DNA from: Acinetobacter nosocomialis NIPH 2119
GTDB taxonomy: Bacteria; Pseudomonadota; Gammaproteobacteria; Pseudomonadales; Moraxellaceae
Reading direction: 5' to 3'
Length of the DNA: 64,000 bases
Assembly (NCBI RefSeq): GCF_000368085.1
Contig: NZ_KB849239.1
Location: 571,556 to 635,555 of the forward strand
The translations under genes were made by a program, and so were the position numbers. The stretch's first letter is position 1; each line of letters starts with the position of its first letter. The notes below the pieces were generated by a model. That model was not told where the DNA came from. It did no database searches and saw only the letters and a program-made list of their open reading frames with translations. Below are positions 35,560 through 45,394 of this stretch, piece by piece.

Positions 35560-38199
35560 GTGCTAGAAGCTTACCGCCAACACGTTGCTGAACGTGCCGC
35601 ACTCGGAGTCCCACCGAAGCCACTTGATGATGCTCAAACTGCTCAACTTGTTGAGTTATTAAAAAACCCACCGGCAGGTGAAGAAGCATTCTTGGTTGAT
35701 TTGCTTGAAAACCGTGTTCCTGCAGGTGTTGACCAAGCAGCTTACGTAAAAGCAGCTTTCTTGGCAGCGATTGCAAAAGGCGAAGCGACATCTCCGCTAG
35801 TTTCTAAAGAACGTGCAGTTTATTTACTAGGTACGATGCTTGGTGGCTATAACGTAGCGCCTTTAGTTGAGCTTCTAGATGATGCTGAATTAGCAAGCTT
35901 AGCTGCTGAAGCATTGAAAAAAACATTACTTGTATTTGATGCGTTCCATGACGTAGCTGATAAAGCTAAAGCTGGCAATGCTAATGCAAAAGCTGTTTTA
36001 CAGTCTTGGGCTGATGCTGAATGGTTCACTAGTCGTAAAGATGTACCAGAAGAAATCAAAATCACTGTGTTCAAAGTAACAGGTGAAACAAACACTGATG
36101 ACTTGTCTCCAGCTCAAGATGCATGGAGCCGTCCAGACATCCCATTGCATGCAAATGCAATGTTGAAAAACGAGCGTGATGGTATCAACCCTGAAAAACC
36201 AGGTGAAGTTGGTCCATTAAGCCAAATTAAAGAACTTATTGCTAAAGGTAATCAAGTTGCTTATGTAGGTGACGTTGTTGGTACAGGTTCATCTCGTAAA
36301 TCTGCAACAAACTCTGTTCTTTGGTTCTTTGGTGATGAAATCGCTCACATTCCAAACAAAAAAGACGGTGGTGTGTGTTTAGGCGGTAAAATTGCTCCGA
36401 TCTTCTTTAACACAATGGAAGATGCTGGTGCATTACCAGTAGAGATCGATGTTTCTAACATGAACATGGGTGACGAAGTTACTCTTAAAATCGATCATGC
36501 TGCTGCAAAAGTTACTGCGTTCAAAAATGGCGAACAAATCGCTGAGTCTGAACTTAAAACTCCAGTACTTTTAGACGAAGTACGTGCTGGTGGTCGTATT
36601 AACTTGATCATTGGTCGTGGCTTAACTGCTAAAGCACGTGAAGCTTTAGGTTTAGCTCCATCTACATTATTCCGTACTCCAGTACAACCAGCTGACACTG
36701 GCAAAGGTTTCACTTTAGCTCAGAAGATGGTTGGTCGCGCATGTGGTCTCCCAGAAGGTCAAGGTATCCGTCCAGGTACTTACTGTGAACCTAAGATGAC
36801 TACAGTTGGTTCTCAAGATACAACTGGTCCTATGACTCGTGACGAGTTAAAAGACTTAGCTTGCTTGGGCTTCTCTGCTGACTTGGTAATGCAGTCTTTC
36901 TGTCACACTGCTGCTTATCCAAAGCCAGTTGACGTACAAATGCAACATACACTTCCAGACTTCATCATGAACCGCGGTGGTGTATCTTTACGTCCAGGTG
37001 ACGGTATTATCCACTCTTGGTTAAACCGTATGCTTCTTCCAGATACAGTAGGTACTGGTGGTGACTCGCATACTCGTTTCCCAATTGGTATTTCGTTCCC
37101 AGCAGGTTCTGGTCTTGTAGCTTTCGCTGCTGCAACTGGTGTAATGCCACTTGATATGCCTGAATCAGTTCTTGTTAAGTTCAAAGGTAAAATGCAGCCT
37201 GGTATCACTTTACGTGACCTTGTACATGCGATTCCTTACTATGCAATCAAAGAAGGCGATCTTACTGTTGAGAAAAAAGGTAAGAAGAACATCTTCTCTG
37301 GTCGTATCTTAGAAATCGACTTAACAGAAATGGAAACTGACTTAACAGTTGAGCAAGCATTCGAACTTTCTGATGCTTCTGCTGAACGTTCAGCTGCTGG
37401 TTGTGCAATCACACTTTCTGAAGAGAAAGTTGCTGAGTACTTACGTTCTAACATCACAATGCTTAAGTGGATGATTTCACAAGGTTATGGTGATGCACGT
37501 ACTATGGCTCGCCGTGTTGAAAACATGGAAAAATGGTTAGCAAACCCAAGCTTACTTAAAGCTGATGCAGATGCTGAATACACTAAAGTGTATGAAATTG
37601 ACTTGTCAGAAATCAAAGAACCTATCCTTTGCTGCCCGAACGATCCAGATGATGCAAAACTTCTTTCTGACGTTCAAGGCGACAAAATTGATGAAGTATT
37701 CATTGGTTCTTGTATGACTAACATTGGTCACTTCCGTGCTGCTGGTCAGTTACTTGAGAAAGTACCAAGCGGTTCATTAACAACTCGTTTATGGTTGGCT
37801 CCACCAACACGTATGGACGAACATCAGTTAATGGAAGAAGGCTTCTATAACACTTATGGCCGTGCTGGTGCGCGTACAGAAATGCCTGGTTGTTCATTAT
37901 GTATGGGTAACCAAGCACGTGTTGCGCCGAACACAACTGTTGTTTCGACTTCTACACGTAACTTCCCTAACCGTTTAGGTCAAGGTTCTAACGTTTACTT
38001 AGCATCTGCTGAGCTTGCATCTGTTGCTGCTGTACTTGGTAAATTACCAACTCCAGAAGAATACCAACAATATGCAGCTCAAATTGACAGTATGTCTGCT
38101 GACATCTACAAATATTTGAATTTCGACCAAATGGGCGAATATACAAATGCTGCTGATAAAGTAGATACTAAGAAAATTGCTGCTGCTCAATTGACTTAA
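35560..38199 (+). CDS. acnB: Aconitate hydratase B / 2-methylisocitrate dehydratase
   Basis: AcnB isomerises citrate to isocitrate in the citric acid cycle with a [4Fe-4S] cluster, and can also act on 2-methylisocitrate. The domain order is that of the B type: HEAT-like N-terminal domain, then the swivel domain, then the catalytic domains. The cluster cysteines are Cys718 (GSCMTN), Cys778 and Cys781 (PGCSLCMG). I start at GTG 35560, giving VLEAYRQHVAER, because this matches the MLEEYRKHVAER start of E. coli AcnB and the AGAGGA site is ten bases before it. An ATG at 35551 is almost touching that site. Length is then 879 residues. Confidence 0.95.
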   Translation: MLEAYRQHVAERAALGVPPKPLDDAQTAQLVELLKNPPAGEEAFLVDLLENRVPAGVDQAAYVKAAFLAAIAKGEATSPLVSKERAVYLLGTMLGGYNVAPLVELLDDAELASLAAEALKKTLLVFDAFHDVADKAKAGNANAKAVLQSWADAEWFTSRKDVPEEIKITVFKVTGETNTDDLSPAQDAWSRPDIPLHANAMLKNERDGINPEKPGEVGPLSQIKELIAKGNQVAYVGDVVGTGSSRKSATNSVLWFFGDEIAHIPNKKDGGVCLGGKIAPIFFNTMEDAGALPVEIDVSNMNMGDEVTLKIDHAAAKVTAFKNGEQIAESELKTPVLLDEVRAGGRINLIIGRGLTAKAREALGLAPSTLFRTPVQPADTGKGFTLAQKMVGRACGLPEGQGIRPGTYCEPKMTTVGSQDTTGPMTRDELKDLACLGFSADLVMQSFCHTAAYPKPVDVQMQHTLPDFIMNRGGVSLRPGDGIIHSWLNRMLLPDTVGTGGDSHTRFPIGISFPAGSGLVAFAAATGVMPLDMPESVLVKFKGKMQPGITLRDLVHAIPYYAIKEGDLTVEKKGKKNIFSGRILEIDLTEMETDLTVEQAFELSDASAERSAAGCAITLSEEKVAEYLRSNITMLKWMISQGYGDARTMARRVENMEKWLANPSLLKADADAEYTKVYEIDLSEIKEPILCCPNDPDDAKLLSDVQGDKIDEVFIGSCMTNIGHFRAAGQLLEKVPSGSLTTRLWLAPPTRMDEHQLMEEGFYNTYGRAGARTEMPGCSLCMGNQARVAPNTTVVSTSTRNFPNRLGQGSNVYLASAELASVAAVLGKLPTPEEYQQYAAQIDSMSADIYKYLNFDQMGEYTNAADKVDTKKIAAAQLT

Positions 38200-38216
38200 T
38201 AGGTCGATTTAGTACA

Positions 38217-38247
38217 AAAAAGGAGCTGATTATTCAGCTCCTTTTTT
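38217..38247 (+). terminator. Intrinsic terminator after acnB
   Basis: GGAGCTGA (38222-38229) pairs with TCAGCTCC (38234-38241), extended by A-T pairs to about 13 bp, followed by six T. The following sequence to 38428 is very AT-rich with no clear gene. Confidence 0.9.
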
Positions 38248-38428
38248 ATTTTAATGAGAATTAGTGCATATTTTAATTATTAAAGTAATGAATTAATCAA
38301 GTTTTATTCCTATAAAATGTAAAAATAAATATAACGCTAGATATTAAAGAAGATTTTGCTTTAAAATAATTGAATGAACTTAAAAATAATTAAAAAGAAC
38401 ATGGGTATTTTATATATGGAACTTAAAA

Positions 38429-38863
38429 ATGCTAAAGACAATTGTTGAATTTAAATTTGATGATTATCAGCTATATGATCAAAATTTATCAGCAGAAGAC
38501 GGAAATACGTTAGTACAGAAAACGGAAGATATTGCACAGTATATTTATAGTATATTGAAAAATAGATATCACTTAAGTATTGAATTAAATGCTGAACGCT
38601 GGGGGTGGGAAATAGAAGTACCATTACCTGAGATCACGATGTATATCGGTATTAGTGTTTATGAAGAATATAGTAATGGCTTTGCGATATTCATTTCACC
38701 GAATACGCCAATTTTGAGAAGATTTCTTTTTAGAAAATTAGATATTACTCACCATATTATGCTGCTTCAAAATTATATTAACGTCATTTTGAAGTCACAT
38801 GCGGGTATTTATGATGTGCAATGGTGGGAAGAAAATGAGTTTAGATATGTTGCTGCTCATTAA
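38429..38863 (+). CDS. Hypothetical protein, 144 residues
   Basis: I do not recognise this protein. It is a soluble-looking mixed alpha/beta protein with no signal peptide or membrane segment, aromatic-rich (RWGWEIEVPLP, VQWWEENEF) and with a basic patch (ILRRFLFRK). Its base composition is even lower in GC than its neighbours and the ribosome site is poor, which could mean acquisition. It stands alone between the acnB terminator and the potassium channel gene. A single-domain immunity-like or regulatory protein is conceivable, but nothing shows it. Confidence 0.6.
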   Translation: MLKTIVEFKFDDYQLYDQNLSAEDGNTLVQKTEDIAQYIYSILKNRYHLSIELNAERWGWEIEVPLPEITMYIGISVYEEYSNGFAIFISPNTPILRRFLFRKLDITHHIMLLQNYINVILKSHAGIYDVQWWEENEFRYVAAH

Positions 38864-38959
38864 AATATAATTAGAAAATATGAAATATTATTTATGATTG
38901 TTTAGTTAATACAATTAATAAAATATTTTATTGGTCCTTATAGTGGTGAATTTAAGTAT

Positions 38960-39985
38960 GTGAGCTTAATATATGTTCAATATCATGTGGCTCAGATCTG
39001 TATGCGAATTTTAGCTTGGAAGAGATTACGTAAATTCTTCTATAACAACCTTCATGATCATGATTACGAAACAACAGTCAGTAGGTGTATAAACTACTTT
39101 TTGGTTTTCTTAATTATTGGGAATGTCATTGCGGTATTGCTAGAAACAGTAAACGATCTGTATTACAGCTATCGTATATGGTTTGACTACTTTGAAAATA
39201 TTTCAATTGCAATTTTTAGTGTTGAATACCTCTTACGCCTCTGGAGTGTAGTAGAGCGTGATCCGACACAAGCTGCATGGAAGCAGCGTTTAGCATGGAT
39301 GAAAAGCGGAGAGGCACTGATTGACCTCATGGCAATTTTGCCTGCGTATCTAAATTTCTTTGTACGAATAGACCTTCGTATGCTTAGAATTTTACGATTA
39401 CTTCGACTATTAAAATTAACTCGCTATTTTATTTCTTTGCAAATATTGCTATGTGTTATTAAGCGAGAAAAAGGTTCTTTTCAGGCAGTGATTTTTATTT
39501 TAATCATTATGATTATTATGACTGCCTCTGGTATTTATGTGGTTGAGAATAAAGCGCAACCAGAAGCGTTTAGCTCTATTCCTAAAGCAATGTGGTGGGC
39601 GGTTGTTACCTTAACCACAGTTGGATACGGCGATGTCACACCCGTGACCAGTTTAGGAAAACTACTAGGAGCTTTAATTACAATTTTAGGGGTAGGGATT
39701 GCTGCTTTACCGGCTGGTATTTTAGCTTCCGGTTTAGCCAATGAACTGAACCAGCGTAATCAGCGCCTTGAACAAGAGTTTCGTGAGTTACTTCAAGTGC
39801 GTGGTATTGACATCATGCATGATGAAGCTGAAATAGAACGTATTCGACAAAAAGTGGGACTACCGAAAGAACAAGCGCATAATCTGATTATCCAAATCAT
39901 GCGCGAAAAAGTATTAGAAGAGAAAGAATCTGTGAGAGAGAAGAAATGCTATTGTCCACACTGTGGTGAAAAGTTAACAGATTAG
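38960..39985 (+). CDS. Voltage-sensor-type potassium channel with C-terminal CPxCG knuckle
   Basis: A 341-residue six-segment ion channel. S1-S3 lie at about 44-130. The voltage sensor S4 at about 136-155 has Arg/Lys at roughly every third residue (RIDLRMLRILRLLRLLKLTR), and the pore between S5 and S6 has the K+ selectivity filter TTVGYGD at 219-225. A helical C-terminal tail ends in CYCPHCGEKL with Cys330, Cys332 and Cys335, a half zinc ribbon. It probably moves K+ across the inner membrane. The start is uncertain: GTG at 38960 is used; ATG at 39002 would remove 14 residues. Confidence 0.85.
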   Translation: MSLIYVQYHVAQICMRILAWKRLRKFFYNNLHDHDYETTVSRCINYFLVFLIIGNVIAVLLETVNDLYYSYRIWFDYFENISIAIFSVEYLLRLWSVVERDPTQAAWKQRLAWMKSGEALIDLMAILPAYLNFFVRIDLRMLRILRLLRLLKLTRYFISLQILLCVIKREKGSFQAVIFILIIMIIMTASGIYVVENKAQPEAFSSIPKAMWWAVVTLTTVGYGDVTPVTSLGKLLGALITILGVGIAALPAGILASGLANELNQRNQRLEQEFRELLQVRGIDIMHDEAEIERIRQKVGLPKEQAHNLIIQIMREKVLEEKESVREKKCYCPHCGEKLTD

Positions 39986-39995
39986 TATTTTTATT

Positions 39996-40025
39996 AAAAA
40001 AGCCTAATGAGAATCAGGCTTTTTG
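39996..40025. terminator. Bidirectional terminator between the channel and MFS genes
   Basis: Inverted repeat around AAGCCTAAT/ATCAGGCTT (40000-40008 with 40012-40020) with A-run and T-run flanks. It pairs best as RNA in the leftward direction (one G-U) and overlaps the last codons and stop of the minus-strand MFS gene. Confidence 0.75.
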
Positions 40026-41213
40026 AGTTGCTTTTTCTACAGCAAATGCGATGAGCAAGATAATAAGACCACCAAGGCTTAGTACGAAACCTACCCAGAT
40101 CGGTGCAATCCAGCCCATCTGATGGCTCAGTACCCAACCACCTAAAAATGCTCCTAATGCATTGGCCATATTAAAGGCGGAGTGGTTAAGTGAAGCTGCT
40201 AGGGTTTGGGCATCGCCTGCAACGTCCATGAGGCGTGTTTGTAAAGCTCCACCTAAACCCATCACGGTAAGTCCGATTAGGAATAAAGAAGCAATAGCAC
40301 TATATATATTACTCATCAGAAAGCTTGCAATTACGAATGCAATTGCTGAGCTAATAAGTACGCCCACAATAGTTTTATTGAGGTTTTTATCTGCAAGCCA
40401 GCCCGCGGCTAACCCACCAATCACCATCCCGATGCCCCACAGCGCTAATGCAATAGGAACAATCTGGATATTAACTTTAGTGTATTCAGTGAGAATTGGT
40501 GAGACATAGCTATATACCGAGAACATACCCCCAAAGCCAATTGCGCCGACTGCAAGGGTTAACCACATATTTATATTTTTAAGCCCAGCTAATTCTGTTT
40601 TTATGCTGGCAGTAGCTTGAACTGGAATATTCGGTACAAAGCAAGCTACGGCAATTAAAGTAAAAAATGCAATTGTTGCTGAAAATTCAAAACCTGCTCT
40701 CCAACCAAAATGTTGGCCTAACCATGTAGCTAAAGGTACGCCAATAACAGTAGCAACTGTTAAACCCATCATCATTTGTGCAACTGCTGAAGCTCTTCGT
40801 GAAGGGCCTGCGAGTTCAGCAGCTACAAGGGCACCGACTCCAAAATATGCACCATGAGGTAATCCCGCAATAAAACGAGAAATTAAAACTGTTTCTGGCG
40901 TATGTGCTAAAGCTGTACAGGCATTAGCAATCCCATAAAACAGCATGAGACAAAGCAATAGAGTCTTTCTAGGAACTTTAGCGCCCAAAATAGCAATAAT
41001 CGGGGCGCCAATCACAACACCTAATGCATAAGCGCTAATAAAATGCCCGGCTTCAGGTACTGTAATCTTTAAATTGTGTGCAATTTCTTGAATAAGACCC
41101 ATTGCGACAAATTCTGTAGTGCCGATACAGAAACCGCCTACTGCGAGTGAAAAAATTGCCAAGAAGAGCGAGTAGTTTTGAGGAGAAGATGAAGGGGATT
41201 GGGGTGACGCCAT
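40014..41213 (-). CDS. MFS transporter, DHA1 family (AraJ/YdhP-like)
   Basis: A 399-residue drug:proton antiporter-type transporter with twelve hydrophobic segments. The family signature FCIGTTEFVAMGLIQ lies in the first helix, the GAKVPRKTLL loop is the MFS motif A, and the GLPHGAYFGVGALVAAELA segment is typical of the AraJ/YdhP/PbuE subgroup. Likely an efflux pump; the substrate is not predictable (sugars, purines and drugs all occur). It is a single-gene unit, divergent from the lipoprotein gene at 41444. Confidence 0.88.
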   Translation of the reverse strand: MASPQSPSSSPQNYSLFLAIFSLAVGGFCIGTTEFVAMGLIQEIAHNLKITVPEAGHFISAYALGVVIGAPIIAILGAKVPRKTLLLCLMLFYGIANACTALAHTPETVLISRFIAGLPHGAYFGVGALVAAELAGPSRRASAVAQMMMGLTVATVIGVPLATWLGQHFGWRAGFEFSATIAFFTLIAVACFVPNIPVQATASIKTELAGLKNINMWLTLAVGAIGFGGMFSVYSYVSPILTEYTKVNIQIVPIALALWGIGMVIGGLAAGWLADKNLNKTIVGVLISSAIAFVIASFLMSNIYSAIASLFLIGLTVMGLGGALQTRLMDVAGDAQTLAASLNHSAFNMANALGAFLGGWVLSHQMGWIAPIWVGFVLSLGGLIILLIAFAVEKATQKA

Positions 41214-41443
41214 AATAAATTAATAAAAGGAAACTCAAAAAAGAAAGTATAAGGGAAAAAAGAGATCAAAATAATAAAAAACTAGAATCTCGAGAGGAAG
41301 TTTGCATATTTAAACTAATAACATTTTATCTTTATATTGAATAATTTATCGAAAGTTTTTATTAAATTATATATGATAAGCACGTAATACTTTAGGCATT
41401 ACAATAAGTTGTATAAATATTTAAGAAATAGAGAATCTAAATC

Positions 41444-41872
41444 GTGAGAAAATTAAGTATTGCCTGCCTTATGGGCTTGGTTATGTTATCTATGTCTGGT
41501 TGCTCAGTCTTTATGGCGGGTAATCAACCAAGTAAAAAAAATTTAAATGTTTTAAATCCGGGTAGTTCTCGCAATTATGTTATTGCCGAGTTTGGAGCAC
41601 CTGTACTTTCCGAATATCGTGATGGTACAAGAGTCGAAATTTATACTTTCCAGCAAGGTTATCCAAAATGGGCTAAAGTAAGCCGTGCATTTGGCCATGG
41701 CATAGCAGATGTTGCCTCATTTGGGTTATGGGAAGTATTTGGAACACCAACTGAAGCATATTTTAGTGGGAAAGAAACCTCTTATGAAGTAACGTATGGG
41801 CAAGATGACTTGGTAAAAAGCTTTAAGCTCATCGATTTTGAGCAGGCATTTCCTAAGGCAAAAGCACAATGA
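41444..41872 (+). CDS. Lipoprotein with BamE-like N-terminal motif, unknown function
   Basis: A 142-residue lipoprotein: a signal peptide ending in the lipobox MSGC (Cys20), then a segment NPGSSRNYVIAEFGAPVL that recalls the SmpA/BamE helix-turn pattern, then a strand EIYTFQQG. The middle is glycine rich (FGHGIADVASFGLWEVFGTP) and may insert in a membrane. The start is a GTG at 41444 with AGAGAATC upstream. I cannot assign a role; the BamE resemblance is short. Confidence 0.7.
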   Translation: MRKLSIACLMGLVMLSMSGCSVFMAGNQPSKKNLNVLNPGSSRNYVIAEFGAPVLSEYRDGTRVEIYTFQQGYPKWAKVSRAFGHGIADVASFGLWEVFGTPTEAYFSGKETSYEVTYGQDDLVKSFKLIDFEQAFPKAKAQ

Positions 41873-41879
41873 TGAAATG

Positions 41880-41903
41880 AAAAGGGCCATAAGGCCTTTT
41901 TCT
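41880..41903 (+). terminator. Intrinsic terminator after the lipoprotein gene
   Basis: A 9-bp stem (41880-41888 with 41893-41901, one G-U), a 4-base loop, and T-rich right arm running on into CTTTG. Eight bases after the stop. Confidence 0.75.
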
Positions 41904-42143
41904 TTGTCTATATAAAAGGTTCACTAATTTCTATTTAATAAAAATATTTATCTTTATATTTATGAAAATTCATTTCTTATAAAAAGAATTAAGTAAAGTT
42001 CAAGTTGAGACAAATTAATTAATATTGTGATAAGATGAATACTGTTCATTAATAGTGATTTATCTAAACTGAATCTAATTGCTGTCAATTAACAGATAAG
42101 TTGAAAAATGTATAGATAAATCTATTTGTTCAGGCTTTTGCCC

Positions 42144-43064
42144 ATGTTAGAAATTCGTCATCTTAAAACTTTGGTTGCCTTACGTGAACATGGTTCACTT
42201 GTTGCGGCTGCTAATGATCTGTGTTTAACACCGTCTGCTATTTCTCACCAATTAAAAGAATTAGATCATTGGTATGGTGTAGAAGTGGTGAATCGTCGAA
42301 GTAGACCTGTTAGTTTTTCAAATGTTGGACAGCGTTTACTCAAATTGGCTGATGATGTATTACCACAAATTCAGATCACACAAAGCGACATTACGCGAAT
42401 TGTTCATGGGCAAACAGGCAGAATTATTTTTTCCTCAGAATGTCATAGCTGTTTTGACTGGTTAATGCCTTTATTAAATCAATATCGACAGCAGTATCCA
42501 GACGTAGACTTAGACTTTGCTTCGGGCTTTGAAGCAAATCCACATGAGCTTTTACAAAATGGTGAGTTTGATTTACTTATTACAGCCGATCCGATCGCAT
42601 TAAAAGGAATCGAGTATTTTCCAATTTTTGAATATGAGTCGCGTTTGGTTTTATCAAATACTCATCGATTGGTTCGTGCTGAACATATTACAGTTCAAGA
42701 CTTAGCTGAAGAGGTTCTCATTACTTATCCGGTAGATAAGCACCGTTTAGATATTATGTCGAAACTATTTATACCGGCAAATATTCAACCAAAACAGATT
42801 CGAACTACAGATTTAACGCAAATGTTGATTCAACTTGTAGCGAGCGGTCGAGGCATTGCTGCTTTACCAGACTGGGTAGTGAATGAATATGAACAAAAGG
42901 GTTGGGTAACTAGCCGCCGTTTAGACTGTGTTTCTGCAACGGGTTTAAGACGTACATTATATGCAGGCTACCGAACTGAAGAAAAAGAGAAGAGCTATTT
43001 TGAAGGATTTTTAAAGCAGTTAGAAAAGTTCTCTTTAAAACGTAATGCCTATTATTCTGGATAA
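42144..43064 (+). CDS. metR: LysR-family regulator MetR
   Basis: MetR activates methionine-synthesis genes (metE, metH and others) with homocysteine as co-effector. The 306-residue protein follows E. coli MetR closely: start MLEIRHLKTLVALREHGSL, helix-turn-helix to about residue 60, the ECHSCFDWLMPLL segment of the effector domain, and MLIQLVASGRGIAALPDWVV. The ATG at 42144 has AGG nine bases upstream; an in-frame TTG at 42126 is not needed. No methionine gene is adjacent, so it acts elsewhere on the chromosome. Confidence 0.92.
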   Translation: MLEIRHLKTLVALREHGSLVAAANDLCLTPSAISHQLKELDHWYGVEVVNRRSRPVSFSNVGQRLLKLADDVLPQIQITQSDITRIVHGQTGRIIFSSECHSCFDWLMPLLNQYRQQYPDVDLDFASGFEANPHELLQNGEFDLLITADPIALKGIEYFPIFEYESRLVLSNTHRLVRAEHITVQDLAEEVLITYPVDKHRLDIMSKLFIPANIQPKQIRTTDLTQMLIQLVASGRGIAALPDWVVNEYEQKGWVTSRRLDCVSATGLRRTLYAGYRTEEKEKSYFEGFLKQLEKFSLKRNAYYSG

Positions 43065-43087
43065 AAAATTAATTGAGCTTAAGTGTT

Positions 43088-43113
43088 AAAAAGGTGCGAT
43101 TAAGCACCTTTTT
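43088..43113. terminator. Bidirectional terminator between metR and the DUF441 gene
   Basis: A perfect 10-bp stem (43088-43097 with 43104-43113) with A-run and T-run ends, so it serves both convergent genes. Confidence 0.9.
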
Positions 43114-43126
43114 AATATCTATAATT

Positions 43127-43621
<495 letters not shown>

Positions 43622-43835
43622 TTAAGAGCCAAAATGTGAGGGCTTTTTAAACGTGGAATAGTGTAAAGGAAGCGTTTTCAAGAAAAAAATTAATGTATAT
43701 GACTCAATGATAAGGAGTTTTATTTTTAGTTACGCTTGGTCACAATGTTATATAAATTAACAACTTAAAAGACCATTCATTTGAGAGATTATGATATAAA
43801 AAATAATCAATACTTATAACTACAGGGTCAGCCAT

Positions 43836-44054
43836 ATGGATATTATAGATATCAAGATTAAAGATCAGTTCGACAAAATTTATGATGCCAAAGCACAATT
43901 GAAGAAAAATTTAGTTGAACATGAAAATGAGCCTTTAAAGTTAAGTCAGCGTATCGAACATATTATTGTAGATAATGAGATCATTTTACCTACAACAGAA
44001 TTATTATTTGAAAGTGAGCAAAACGAAAAAATTTATCGAGTCATTGAAGAATAA
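43836..44054 (+). CDS. Small hypothetical protein, 72 residues
   Basis: A short acidic, helical protein beginning MDIIDIKIKDQFDKIYD, with an AGGG sequence about nine bases before the ATG. No signal peptide, membrane segment or cysteine. Family not recognised. It lies alone between the DUF441 gene (divergent) and rsuA. The coding potential looks fair but is not certain. Confidence 0.5.
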   Translation: MDIIDIKIKDQFDKIYDAKAQLKKNLVEHENEPLKLSQRIEHIIVDNEIILPTTELLFESEQNEKIYRVIEE

Positions 44055-44156
44055 TTTGAAGATGATGGAAGTTAAGAACAAAGTTGATAAAGCAAAAACG
44101 TAATAAAGCTCTGAAACTGAGTTAAAATAATGGTTTAGTTCTAAAGAGAAAGCTTT

Positions 44157-44861
44157 ATGCTGCTGGAAAAAATTTTGCAATCACAAGGGTTTGGTTCACG
44201 TAAATATTGCCAGCAGTTAATAAAAAATGGTTCTGTAAGTATTGAGGGAGAGATTGTCACTGATCTCAAAAAACAGTTTTCTCCTGAAAATTTAGAATTT
44301 TCTTTGTTTGGGGAAACTTATCAATATCGGGAAAGAGTTTACCTCGCTTTAAAAAAGCCGCAAGGTTTTGAATGCTCACACAATCCTCAGCATCATCAAA
44401 GTGTTTTTAGTTTATTGCCTGAAATCATGATTCAACGGAGTGTGCAAGCAATTGGCCGCTTAGATCAAGATACAACGGGCTTACTGTTACTCACTGATGA
44501 TGGTAAATATTTACAAGCTTTAACTCATCCTCGTAAACATGTCCCAAAGGTTTATCATGTTACGACTATTGATTCAGTCACAGCTGAGCAAATTGAAATG
44601 CTTACTCAGGGTGTTAATTTACACCAAGAAAAAGGTGTGTTTGCTGCGACAGATGTAGCACTGCTAGGGTCTCATCAATTAACAATGACCATTCATCAAG
44701 GCGTTTATCATCAAGTAAAAAGAATGATTGCAGCTGTTGGCAATAAAGTCGAAAAATTACATCGACATCAAATCGGTCAATTGGTCTTACCTGAGATTGA
44801 GGAAGGGAATTGGGTATATTTGTCGGAGCAGGAAAAGCAACTCGCTCAAAATATTATTTAA
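44157..44861 (+). CDS. rsuA: 16S rRNA pseudouridine(516) synthase, RsuA family
   Basis: RsuA isomerises U516 of 16S rRNA. The 234-residue protein has an N-terminal S4 RNA-binding domain (MLLEKILQSQGFGSRKYC start), then the catalytic domain with Asp103 in GRLDQDTTGLLLLTDDG and the C-terminal GVYHQVKRM loop, which mark the RsuA/RluB/E/F family. Length and S4 domain favour RsuA itself over the longer RluB/RluF. Its 3' end overlaps the convergent GNAT gene by eight bases. Confidence 0.88.
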   Translation: MLLEKILQSQGFGSRKYCQQLIKNGSVSIEGEIVTDLKKQFSPENLEFSLFGETYQYRERVYLALKKPQGFECSHNPQHHQSVFSLLPEIMIQRSVQAIGRLDQDTTGLLLLTDDGKYLQALTHPRKHVPKVYHVTTIDSVTAEQIEMLTQGVNLHQEKGVFAATDVALLGSHQLTMTIHQGVYHQVKRMIAAVGNKVEKLHRHQIGQLVLPEIEEGNWVYLSEQEKQLAQNII

Positions 44862-45297
44862 GAAAGCAATGGAATGTCTGAAATTCACTGTCTCGAATAA
44901 ATCCCATTTTTTCATAGAGGCGGTGAGATTCATGATTATTCGTTTGAGTCTCTAAACTAATACGTAAAGCATTTTCTTGTTTTGCAAATAAAATAGCTGT
45001 ATCAATGAGCTGTTTTGCTGAACCCTGACGTCGGAACATAGGAGTAACATAGACATCATCTAAGATATAGTAAGTAGAGCAAGCAACTGAAGAAAAACCT
45101 AAATAAAGCAAAATGAAACCTGTGATTTTTTCATCCTTAATATGGATGAAAAACACACTTTCTTTATTCTCAAAACGTTGTTTTAAAAAATGATGTGATT
45201 CATCAAGATTAGAAGATGCACCATAAAATTGACGGTATTCATCAAATAGAACAGCAAGTTGACTTAGATCTTCATAGGTCGCTCGTCTTACAATCAT
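44854..45297 (-). CDS. GNAT family N-acetyltransferase
   Basis: A 147-residue acetyltransferase. The acetyl-CoA-binding motif A is YVTPMFRRQGSAKQLI (R-R-x-G-x-A loop) and the C-terminal motif B is HRLYEKMGFIRD. Substrate (amine, amino acid or protein) is not predictable. It lies downstream of a RelB/DinJ-type antitoxin gene on the same strand with a 97-base gap, but it lacks the N-terminal signature of TacT/AtaT-type toxins, so I treat it as an ordinary acetyltransferase. Confidence 0.85.
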   Translation of the reverse strand: MIVRRATYEDLSQLAVLFDEYRQFYGASSNLDESHHFLKQRFENKESVFFIHIKDEKITGFILLYLGFSSVACSTYYILDDVYVTPMFRRQGSAKQLIDTAILFAKQENALRISLETQTNNHESHRLYEKMGFIRDSEFQTFHCFLK

Positions 45298-45394
45298 TAG
45301 GCGCTCCTTGTATTTATGTTTATATTTTTACAAAGAGAGCATAACTAAAAAAGACGCCAATAGACGTTAAAAGTTGTTTAAAAATGCAACACCG

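Noticed and set aside
45303..45394. A hidden toxin gene between the GNAT gene and the antitoxin gene
   Set aside because: The gap is too short for a RelE/YafQ toxin and contains no frame of useful length.
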